In this document: positions 1 through 5,719 of the stretch, one piece after another
How positions within the stretch are numbered: the first letter of the stretch is position 1
How the letters are laid out: the number at the start of each line of letters is the position of its first letter
Source: Ruaniaceae bacterium
GTDB taxonomy: Bacteria; Actinomycetota; Actinomycetes; Actinomycetales; Actinomycetaceae
Length of the DNA stretch: 6,137 nucleotides
Direction of reading: 5' to 3'
Assembly (NCBI GenBank): GCA_030450655.1
Contig: JAKDIE010000091.1
Location: 1 to 6,137, forward strand
The notes under the pieces: generated by a model
Told to the model about the DNA's origin: nothing
The model's database searches: none
Seen by the model: the letters and a program-made list of their open reading frames with translations, nothing else
Translations under genes and position numbers: made by a program

Positions 1-469
1 GGCCGCAATCCTCGACGCCGCGGCCGCCACGTCCCGTCCGGGGCTGGACGCGGGGGTGACGGCGGTGGACCGCTGGTTCGCGGTCGCCGCGCTGGTGCGT
101 GGGGCGCCCGATGGTGGGCACGTGATGATTCTTGGGAATCCCGAGTCCCGCGCCGCGGGTGCGGTGGTGCGTTGGGACCCGGCCGGGTATGCCACGCGAG
201 AGCTCGAGGAACGCGAAGATCTGCACTTCACGCCAACCTGGAGGATTGCCCGCCTCACCGGTGGTGTAGCCGACCTCGAATCCATGACCACACGGCTGGA
301 CGCCTCCAATCTCCACCCGGAGATTCTTGGTCCGGTAGACGGCGCCATCATTGCGCGCGTGCCTCGGCAGCGCGGCCGCGAGTTCGTGACTTTGCTGCGA
401 GAAATCACGCGCGAGCGGAGCGTCAAGAAGTTTCCCAAGGTGACCGTCCACGTGGACGCCCCACTGTAG
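1..469 (+). CDS. priA: Primosomal protein N' (PriA), C-terminal fragment
   Basis: This is the last ~155 residues of PriA; the reading frame is open from base 2 and the 5' end lies outside the window. PriA recognises stalled or collapsed forks and D-loops and starts replisome reloading in the cytoplasm. Visible family features are the segment RWDPAGYATRELEERE, the following aromatic/proline stretch leading into an RIARLTG-like strand, the LGPVDG turn, and the basic tail beginning VPRQRGREFVTLLRE and ending in a VTVHVDAPL strand; all resemble the actinobacterial PriA C-terminal domain. Actinobacterial PriA proteins are generally described as having degenerate helicase motifs, but that part is not in view. 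A GTG at 56 could serve as a start, but coding continues upstream of it in frame and matches the family, so it is internal. The stop TAG (467-469) overlaps a strong Shine-Dalgarno for a frame that ends after nine codons. Family assignment is by recognition of conserved segments. Confidence 0.85.
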   Translation, partial: AAILDAAAATSRPGLDAGVTAVDRWFAVAALVRGAPDGGHVMILGNPESRAAGAVVRWDPAGYATRELEEREDLHFTPTWRIARLTGGVADLESMTTRLDASNLHPEILGPVDGAIIARVPRQRGREFVTLLREITRERSVKKFPKVTVHVDAPL

Positions 470-508
470 GAGGGTGTGATGATCGCAGGATATCGGCGCA
501 CGGCCTGA
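468..508 (+). other. Orphan ribosome-binding site with nine-codon ORF
   Basis: An AGGAGG Shine-Dalgarno (468-473) overlaps the priA stop codon and lies five bases before an ATG at 479, near-ideal spacing for translational coupling. The frame encodes only MIAGYRRTA and stops with TGA at 506-508. In many actinobacteria priA is followed by another co-directional gene such as fmt. The strong start signal with almost no gene behind it could be the stump of a former downstream gene, lost or displaced when the minus-strand HNH gene arrived. It could also be a chance match, or a real small peptide; the nine residues do not resemble an Fmt N-terminus. The signal is seen directly; the history is inferred. 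Confidence 0.35.
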
Positions 509-525
509 CACCCCAGGTCATGCGT

Positions 526-1722
526 CTATGCGGCGGCGGTAGGGGGCGTGCCGGGGTTGGCTCTGAAGCTGAGCCAACGCGTCTCGAGCCGTTCGCCGGT
601 GGGTCCTTGCCATTCGGGTGGCGGGCGTTTTGGTCGCGGTGGTGGCTCAGGCCGCGTGGGAGTGATCGGCCAGCCGCGGTGGTTGCGGAAGGTGAGTCCG
701 TCGATTCGTTCGGGCTCGCCGTGGATTGTGAAGCTGCCGCGGTGGTGCTCGTCATGGTGAAAACTACACAGACACAACAGGTTCGACGGATCGGTGGGCC
801 CGCCATCACGCCAGTGTGTCTTGTGGTGGACCTCGAGGTAGCCGCTGGAGTGGCAGGCGGGGTAGCGGCAGCCTTTGTCCCGGTCCTCGATCAGGCGCCG
901 CACTCGATCCGGCACAATGCGTTGGGCGCGCCCCACCGCAACCGGCTTCCCGTCGGTCTCCCACACAGGAATCAGTTGACCCTGGCAGGTGTACCGGTCC
1001 GCCACATGCTGCGGCAGGGCGCCACGCTTGTGGAGCCATGACTGGCCCTGAGTGTCCAGGTGCACGAGCACCTGGAAGCGTTTGCTGCGCGACGGGTCAC
1101 TGATGGCGGCCAGCGACCGGTGGGCGACCTCGACGAGCCCATCGGCCAGAGTCGCCTCACTGTTGCCCGCAGTGAACAGGGCGTCCTTTGCTTCCCGGAT
1201 CGCCTGCTCCACCAACGCCCCGGCCACCATGTCACCGGTCATGAAGGTGAGGCGGAACCGCTCCCCGGACGCACTGATCTGGACCGACGCCTCCTGGGAT
1301 GGACGCTCGGGAGTCAGCGTGCGGTCCGTGTCATGAAAATATCCCGCCAGACCGCGCCGCAGTTGCGAGACAGTCGCATACTGGGCGAACTCCGCCACGT
1401 CCGCTGAAAACGCCGCCGGCGCGTGCTGGGCGACCACCGCCACCTGATCGAGCGTGACACTGCCCTGACGCAGCAATCCCATCACTTCTGGCAGTTCCGG
1501 CACGCGCCGGGCGATTTTCACGAGCTTCGAGACCGTGTGACGGTCAAGGCCCGTCTGAATCTCCAGGAAGTGTTCGACTGAACGGATCCCGGCACCTGCC
1601 CAGGCATCATCCGCGATCACCTGCGCCGTGACATCGATCAGCTCCGCGTGCAATTGCGCGACCTGACCTGACAGCGTTCCGACCTTCTCGGAGGCTGTCA
1701 CCCAGTCAAGCCGCTCATCCAT
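526..1722 (-). CDS. DUF222 / 13E12-repeat family HNH endonuclease-like protein
   Basis: This is a complete 398-residue protein of the actinobacterial DUF222 (13E12 repeat) family. Residues ~1-200 form the DUF222 region: a helical start, then a segment typical of the family around 45-95 (GIRSVEHFLEIQTGLDRHTV, LVKIARRVPELPEV, LLRQGSVTLDQV). Residues ~265-330 form an HNH nuclease domain: RRLIEDRDKGC with paired C285/C290, the EVHH core (H299, H300), W304, N314, the C317/C319 pair and HHDEHH (322-327). These are the expected metal-binding and catalytic positions, so the nuclease site looks intact. The C-terminal ~50 residues are proline- and arginine-rich, as often seen in this family. No signal peptide or membrane segment is apparent. 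Substrate and physiological role are unknown for the family. The ATG at 1722 is preferred because a -10 element and a LexA box sit immediately upstream. It is convergent with priA and lies 106 bp downstream of the peptidase gene. It is probably an accessory or mobile gene; the nuclease activity is inferred from motifs only. Confidence 0.88.
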   Translation of the reverse strand: MDERLDWVTASEKVGTLSGQVAQLHAELIDVTAQVIADDAWAGAGIRSVEHFLEIQTGLDRHTVSKLVKIARRVPELPEVMGLLRQGSVTLDQVAVVAQHAPAAFSADVAEFAQYATVSQLRRGLAGYFHDTDRTLTPERPSQEASVQISASGERFRLTFMTGDMVAGALVEQAIREAKDALFTAGNSEATLADGLVEVAHRSLAAISDPSRSKRFQVLVHLDTQGQSWLHKRGALPQHVADRYTCQGQLIPVWETDGKPVAVGRAQRIVPDRVRRLIEDRDKGCRYPACHSSGYLEVHHKTHWRDGGPTDPSNLLCLCSFHHDEHHRGSFTIHGEPERIDGLTFRNHRGWPITPTRPEPPPRPKRPPPEWQGPTGERLETRWLSFRANPGTPPTAAA

Positions 1723-1727
1723 ACCTC

Positions 1728-1756
1728 ATTCTATTCGAACACACGTTCGAACACAA
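1728..1756 (-). promoter_or_regulatory. Promoter of the HNH gene, predicted leaderless
   Basis: On the minus strand, TTGTGT (1756-1751) and TAGAAT (1733-1728) are separated by exactly 17 bp. TAGAAT matches the -10 consensus at five of six positions; the -35 keeps the TTG. Only five bases (GAGGT) separate the -10 from the ATG at 1722, which places the transcription start at or within a base or two of the start codon. The transcript is therefore likely leaderless, a common arrangement in actinobacteria. The GAGG lies only one base from the ATG, too close for an ordinary ribosome-binding site, which fits this reading. The spacer is filled by the LexA box. Confidence 0.65.
1734..1751. promoter_or_regulatory. 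LexA operator (SOS box)
   Basis: The sequence TTCGAAC-ACAC-GTTCGAA is a perfect inverted repeat with seven-base arms around a four-base centre. It agrees at all defined positions with the SOS box described for mycobacteria and other actinobacteria (TCGAAC-N4-GTTCGA). It lies between the predicted -35 and -10 of the HNH gene and ends 11 bases before its ATG, so bound LexA should block RNA polymerase. RecA-stimulated LexA cleavage after DNA damage would release expression. Some 13E12-family genes of Mycobacterium tuberculosis are known LexA targets, which supports the match. Binding here is inferred from sequence. Confidence 0.88.
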
Positions 1757-1757
1757 G
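1734..1757. repeat. 12-bp tandem duplication underlying the SOS box
   Basis: Two adjacent 12-bp units, TTCGAACACACG (1734-1745) and TTCGAACACAAG (1746-1757), differ at one position. Each contains the palindrome TTCGAA, so the tandem copy itself produces the symmetric LexA site. The repeat also spans most of the predicted promoter spacer and -35 region of the HNH gene. Confidence 0.8.
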
Positions 1758-1828
1758 GGTGCTTCAAGGGCAACTTCACGCCAGTGGAGGAGAGTAGGTC
1801 TATCGCCTGACCCGGGCACCAGCCACCG

Positions 1829-3712
1829 CTAGCCCAGGTGGAAAACTCTTGTGTAGAAGGCCAACTCGCGCTCCAACGAGTCCCTGCGCGTCTCCGCCTT
1901 TCGCCAGCCGTGGCCTTCGCCAGGGTAGAGCACCAGCTCCACATCCCCGCCGCGCTCCCGGATCGCATCGGCGATCTGATGGGCTTGAGCAGGAGGCACG
2001 ACGGCGTCCTCCTCACCTTGGAGGAGAAGGACAGGTGCGCGCAGCTCGTCGAGGTGATTAATGGGGGAGCGCTCCACGTAGACGTCCCGCTGCTGCGGGT
2101 ATGGTCCGAGCAGGCCGTCGAGGTAGCGCGCCTCGAACTTGTGCGTGTCCGTGGCGAGCAGCTCGAGGTCTCCGATGCCGTACCGTGAGACCCCCGCTGT
2201 GAAGGCGGATGTGGCCGTGAGCGCACGCAGTACCGTGTACCCGCCCGCGGATCCGCCGCGGATCGCCACGCGCTCGGGGTCGATGAGACCGGCGGCGGCG
2301 AGGTACGCCACCCCCTCAGCGACATCGTCGATATCCGCCACGCCCCACTGCCCGTCCAGGGCTCGCCGGTACTCGCTGCCGTACCCGGTGGAGCCGCGGT
2401 AGTTCACGTCCAGCACCGCGAATCCCCGCGTGGTCCAGAACTGGATGAAGGGCGAATAGCCATCGGTGGTGGCGGAGGTGGGACCGCCGTGCACGAGCAC
2501 GAGAAGCGGGGGTAGCACGTCACGAGGGCCGACGGCGGTGGCGTGCGTGGGCGGATAGAAGAAGCCATGCGCCTGCGCGTCACCCACGGGCCAGGTGACG
2601 GATTCGGGCAGTGACACCATGTCTTCCGGTAGTGCGGGCGCCGTGGAACTCCTGATGACTCGCACGCGATGCCCGGCGAGATCCAGTTCCACGAGGCCTT
2701 GCGGCCGATCCGGACGCTGCCCTGCGAAGGCAACCCGCCCGCCTCCGCAGGCCACGGGCGAGGTGGGCTCCCAACCCGTCACCCATTCTTCGAGTTCTCC
2801 GTTTGCAAGGCGCATCAGGCCAAGTGACCAGGTGCCACCCTGGGTCCAACGCACTACCAGGTACTCGGAATCCAACACGGCGAGGGACGAATCGAATACC
2901 CATGGCGGCGCCGCGAACTCCACATCCACGGGGTGAATCAATCGCACCCGGGCAGCCCCAAGCGGGTCTTCGCAGCGGTACACATTCCACCAGCCTGCCT
3001 GGTCCGAAACGAACGCGAGGTCGTCGTCGCCCACCCACGCCGGAGAGATCGAGGAACCCTCGACCGGGATCTGGCGGACATCGAGAAGCTCCGTTTCGGT
3101 CAGCTCGGCCACGCACAGGCGGGTAGAGGTCCACGGCATCTCTGGCTGGTCCCACTCGTACCAGGCGAGCGCACTCCCGCTCGGAGAGGGCACCGGGTTT
3201 GCCACGAAATCGGGACCTTCGTGTAGCGGCACTACGGCTCCAGACATCAGATCGACGGCGACGATCGAGTTCTCGACACGGTCCTCCAGATGGCGCTCCG
3301 CCACCGCGTACACGGTGTGGTCCTGGATCGTGAGGTCCGCGAAGCGTGTGCCGTCGTCCGGGGTCACAGGAGCAGGCGTGCTCCACGAATCGCCTTCGGC
3401 CGTCATCACGTAGAGCCGTCCGTCCCTCCGCGCGGAGAACACCAGCACACCATCGGCCACCGCAAAGTCCGGGCCACCGTACTCGTGGACGCGGGAAGCG
3501 ACGTCCACCAGGACGCCGTCGTCAAAGGTTCGTGTGACCTCCGCGATAGCGCCGTCGGCCGCGCGCATGATCACTCCGCGTCCGTCGTCTGCGGTCTCCT
3601 TCCAATACGTACAGTCGCCATCGATGCGCACCGTGGAGAAGGGGAATGAGCGGGCATCCGCATCGTCCACGGTGAGGGGAGAGGGCCAGGTGCCGAATGG
3701 CGTCGTCGTCAT
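1829..3712 (-). CDS. S9-family serine peptidase (prolyl oligopeptidase / acylaminoacyl-peptidase type)
   Basis: This is a complete 627-residue enzyme with the two-part S9 architecture. Residues ~20-355 are a beta-propeller-like region with family segments HEYGG (76-80), NPVPSPSGSALAWYEWDQPE (172-191) and SPAWVGDDDLAFVSD (223-237). The C-terminal ~225 residues are an alpha/beta-hydrolase domain: oxyanion-hole region HGGP (408-411), VNYRGSTGYG (436-445), nucleophile S488 in RGGSAGG, acid D569 in QGEEDAVVP, and H601 in PGEGHGW. The triad is complete, so activity on short peptides (dipeptidyl- or acylaminoacyl-peptidase type) is expected; exact specificity cannot be read. The N-terminus lacks a signal peptide or membrane segment, indicating a cytoplasmic role in peptide turnover. 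The ATG at 3712 has no Shine-Dalgarno but has a TAGTGT -10 six bases upstream, suggesting a leaderless transcript. The gene is divergent from dxs (75-bp gap) and co-directional with the HNH gene; no terminator is seen between them. Confidence 0.9.
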   Translation of the reverse strand: MTTTPFGTWPSPLTVDDADARSFPFSTVRIDGDCTYWKETADDGRGVIMRAADGAIAEVTRTFDDGVLVDVASRVHEYGGPDFAVADGVLVFSARRDGRLYVMTAEGDSWSTPAPVTPDDGTRFADLTIQDHTVYAVAERHLEDRVENSIVAVDLMSGAVVPLHEGPDFVANPVPSPSGSALAWYEWDQPEMPWTSTRLCVAELTETELLDVRQIPVEGSSISPAWVGDDDLAFVSDQAGWWNVYRCEDPLGAARVRLIHPVDVEFAAPPWVFDSSLAVLDSEYLVVRWTQGGTWSLGLMRLANGELEEWVTGWEPTSPVACGGGRVAFAGQRPDRPQGLVELDLAGHRVRVIRSSTAPALPEDMVSLPESVTWPVGDAQAHGFFYPPTHATAVGPRDVLPPLLVLVHGGPTSATTDGYSPFIQFWTTRGFAVLDVNYRGSTGYGSEYRRALDGQWGVADIDDVAEGVAYLAAAGLIDPERVAIRGGSAGGYTVLRALTATSAFTAGVSRYGIGDLELLATDTHKFEARYLDGLLGPYPQQRDVYVERSPINHLDELRAPVLLLQGEEDAVVPPAQAHQIADAIRERGGDVELVLYPGEGHGWRKAETRRDSLERELAFYTRVFHLG

Positions 3713-3718
3713 GACGCC

Positions 3719-3724
3719 ACACTA
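3719..3724 (-). promoter_or_regulatory. Predicted -10 of the S9 peptidase gene (leaderless)
   Basis: TAGTGT on the minus strand fits the TANNNT -10 pattern and is followed by six bases (GGCGTC) and then the ATG at 3712, so transcription would begin at the start codon. No GGAGG-like sequence precedes the ATG. A clear -35 is missing; TTCACC at 3745-3740 is a weak candidate with a short 15-bp spacer. Confidence 0.45.
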
Positions 3725-3761
3725 TCCGTCTTTTGGGCCGGTGAAGGGGCGGCTCGCAACG

Positions 3762-3767
3762 TAGAGT
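3762..3767 (+). promoter_or_regulatory. Candidate -10 of dxs
   Basis: TAGAGT fits the TANNNT pattern and would place the transcript start near 3774, giving a leader of roughly 14 bases before the dxs ATG. No convincing -35 lies at normal distance, so this is tentative. The whole divergent dxs/peptidase control region is only 75 bp (3713-3787), so the two promoters must sit close together. Confidence 0.3.
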
Positions 3768-3775
3768 AGTTCGGG

Positions 3776-3782
3776 AAGGGAG
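3776..3782 (+). promoter_or_regulatory. Ribosome-binding site of dxs
   Basis: AAGGGAG contains GGAG (3779-3782), five bases before the ATG at 3788. A second in-frame ATG at 3794 would have an 11-base spacing. The spacing and the family-typical N-terminus MGMLDRV favour the first. Confidence 0.7.
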
Positions 3783-3787
3783 ACTAG

Positions 3788-5719
3788 ATGGGAATGCTCG
3801 ACCGGGTGAATCAACCCTCGGACCTCCGGGTGCTCGTGACCGAGGAACTCGTCCAGCTCGCCGGGGAGATACGCGCGTTCCTGGTCGAGAACGTCTCACG
3901 CACCGGTGGACACCTCGGGCCGAACCTTGGCGTGGTGGAGTTGACGATCGCCCTGCACCGCGTTTTCGATTCGCCGCGGGACAGGATCGTGTTCGATACG
4001 GGCCACCAGTCCTATGTGCACAAGATCCTCACCGGTCGTAAGGATTTCTCCGCGTTACGGCGCCGGGACGGTCTCACCGGCTACCCCTCCCGCGCCGAGT
4101 CCCCGCATGACATCGTGGAGAACTCGCACGCCTCAACGGCCCTCAGTTGGGCCGATGGCATATCCCTCGCGAATCGCCTGGCTGGGCGCGAGAACGCCCA
4201 CGTGGTGGCAGTCATCGGAGACGGCGCAATGACGGGCGGCATGGCGTGGGAGGCGATCAACAACATTTCTGGCACCCCCAATCGCAATCTCGTCATCGTT
4301 GTCAACGACAACGGACGTTCCTATGCGCCAACCATCGGCGGGCTCGCGCATCATCTTGACGCGCTTCGCACGAACCGCCGCTACGAGCAGGTCCTCGACT
4401 GGGGCAAGCGAACCCTGCAGAGTTCGGGGCAACCTGGTCGATTAATGTACGACGCGCTCCACGGAATGAAGAAGGGCGTGCAGGATGTCCTCGCGCCGCA
4501 GGGCATGTTCGAGGGGCTGGGGCTGAAGTACATCGGCCCCGTTGACGGCCACGACATCCCGGCGATGGAGTTTGCGCTCACTCGCGCGAAGGCGTACGGG
4601 GGTGCCGTGATCGTGCACGCGATCACCGAGAAGGGCCGCGGTTACCAGCCCGCACTCGATGACAGCGCGGATCGCTTCCACGCAGTGGGCGTAATTCACC
4701 CCGAGACCGGGCTGCCGCTGGTGCCCGCACGGTTCGGGTGGACCTCCGTGTTCTCCGATGAGATCGTGCAGATCGCGCGCGAACGCTCGGACGTGGTGGG
4801 CGTCACGGCCGCGATGCTCGAGCCCGTGGGCCTCGGTCCGATGGCGCGCGAGTTCCCGGAGCGCGTGATTGACGTGGGCATCGCTGAGCAGCACGCACTC
4901 ACCTCCGCGGCGGGGATGGCATTTGCGGGGCTCCATCCCGTGGTGGCGGTGTACGCCACCTTCCTCAACCGCGCGTACGATCAGGTGCTCATGGACGTGG
5001 CACTGCATCAGCAGGCGGTCACGATTATTCTGGATCGCGCGGGAATCACGGGCGACGACGGCCCCTCCCATAACGGCATGTGGGACCTCGCGCTGATGCG
5101 CACTGTCCCAGGGCTCGCCGTGGCCGCGCCACGGGACGAACCGTCCCTGCGCGGCGCGATCCGGGATGCCATCGCGATCAACGGCCCAACCGTGGTGCGT
5201 TTCCCGAAGGGTGCGGTGCCGGAGCCCATCCCGATCCTGCGTTCGCAGGGCGCCGTGGATGTGCTCTCCGAGTATGACGGCGAGGGCCGGGTCCTCGTGG
5301 TCGGCATCGGCCCGATGGCCCGCACCGCCTGCGACGTGGCCGCCGCCCTCAATGCGCAAGGAATCGGCTCCCGCGCAGTCTCCGCCACGTGGGTGCTACC
5401 TGTCAGTGACGATCTCACGCGCATGGCCGCGCAGGCCGATCTCGTGGTCCACATCGAGGATGGGATCGTGGAGGGGGGCGTGGGATCCGCGCTGCGGGAT
5501 GCGCTAGCGAACGCGGGGGCCCTCATCCCCGTGATCACGCACGGTATCCCGCGGGCCTTCCATCACACGTCAACGCGAGACGAACTTGTTGAGGAGTTCC
5601 AGTTGCGGCCCTCGGACATCGCGCGAACGGTCGCTGGCCACCTCGCCAGCCGGATGGATGATTCGGATCGCACGCTGCTACCGCACGAGGCTTCGGGAGA
5701 GGACGGCTCGAACTCCTAG
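3788..5719 (+). CDS. dxs: 1-deoxy-D-xylulose-5-phosphate synthase
   Basis: Dxs condenses pyruvate with glyceraldehyde 3-phosphate, releasing CO2, to give DXP. This is the first step of the cytoplasmic MEP pathway to isoprenoids and a branch to thiamine and pyridoxal. The 643-residue protein is of normal length and uses thiamine diphosphate and Mg2+. Its N-terminal domain carries H42 (GGHLG) and H73 (TGHQSYVHKILTGR), the cofactor motif GDG (144-146) ending in NDN (173-175), and GPVDGHD (250-256). The central transketolase-like domain has the catalytic glutamate E367 in IAEQHALTSAAG, the substrate-binding stretch YATFLNRAYDQV (389-400) and GDDGPSHNGMWD (422-433). RFPKG (471-475) leads toward the C-terminal domain, which includes VHIEDGIVEGG (554-564). 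All expected catalytic residues are present. NDNGRSYAPTIGGLA and GVIHPETGLP resemble actinobacterial Dxs closely. The gene appears monocistronic: it is divergent from the S9 peptidase and its stop codon interlocks with that of the convergent rnd. The last ~20 residues are acidic and look non-conserved. Confidence 0.97.
   Translation: MGMLDRVNQPSDLRVLVTEELVQLAGEIRAFLVENVSRTGGHLGPNLGVVELTIALHRVFDSPRDRIVFDTGHQSYVHKILTGRKDFSALRRRDGLTGYPSRAESPHDIVENSHASTALSWADGISLANRLAGRENAHVVAVIGDGAMTGGMAWEAINNISGTPNRNLVIVVNDNGRSYAPTIGGLAHHLDALRTNRRYEQVLDWGKRTLQSSGQPGRLMYDALHGMKKGVQDVLAPQGMFEGLGLKYIGPVDGHDIPAMEFALTRAKAYGGAVIVHAITEKGRGYQPALDDSADRFHAVGVIHPETGLPLVPARFGWTSVFSDEIVQIARERSDVVGVTAAMLEPVGLGPMAREFPERVIDVGIAEQHALTSAAGMAFAGLHPVVAVYATFLNRAYDQVLMDVALHQQAVTIILDRAGITGDDGPSHNGMWDLALMRTVPGLAVAAPRDEPSLRGAIRDAIAINGPTVVRFPKGAVPEPIPILRSQGAVDVLSEYDGEGRVLVVGIGPMARTACDVAAALNAQGIGSRAVSATWVLPVSDDLTRMAAQADLVVHIEDGIVEGGVGSALRDALANAGALIPVITHGIPRAFHHTSTRDELVEEFQLRPSDIARTVAGHLASRMDDSDRTLLPHEASGEDGSNS
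5716..5719. other. Shared CTAG: interlocked stop codons of dxs and rnd
   Basis: The palindrome CTAG supplies the TAG stop of dxs (5717-5719) on the plus strand and the TAG stop of the ribonuclease D-like gene (5718-5716) on the minus strand. The convergent genes therefore overlap by four bases, leaving no intergenic room for a terminator. Any transcript end must lie inside the neighbouring coding sequence and be antisense to it. Confidence 0.9.

Noticed and set aside
56..469. GTG at 56 as the start of a separate 137-residue protein
   Set aside because: The frame is open to the window's left edge and the downstream sequence matches the C-terminal part of PriA, so the GTG is internal.
504..518. 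Weak hairpins (CCTG/CAGG, TGAC/GTCA) after priA
   Set aside because: Stems are four bases with no T-tract, not distinguishable from chance in GC-rich DNA.
172..1041. Long plus-strand open frame crossing from priA into the HNH gene
   Set aside because: It runs antisense to the HNH gene and out of frame with priA, has Arg/His/Pro-rich shadow composition and no recognisable domain; it is a by-product of high GC.
1728..1746. Minus-strand GTTCGAAT resembling a tRNA T-loop
   Set aside because: No flanking acceptor, anticodon or D arm can be formed; it is explained by the LexA palindrome.
1757..1828. Possible 3' remnant of the gene starting at 479, beyond the HNH gene (plus-strand frame with FKGNFTPVEESRSIA before a stop)
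   Set aside because: The stretch is too short, lacks a start and resembles no Fmt or other downstream-gene C-terminus I know. I see no gene in this interval.
1823..1841. CCACC / GGTGG stem as a terminator for the S9 peptidase gene
   Set aside because: The stem is only five base pairs, includes the stop codon region, and has no T-tract after it on the minus strand.
2580..3386. Long minus-strand open frame inside the S9 peptidase gene
   Set aside because: It overlaps a complete peptidase with an intact catalytic triad, and its Arg/Gly-rich translation shows no family signal.
4442..5359. 305-codon minus-strand open frame inside dxs
   Set aside because: It is antisense to the most conserved part of dxs, and its His/Arg/Gly-rich composition is typical of antisense frames in GC-rich genes.
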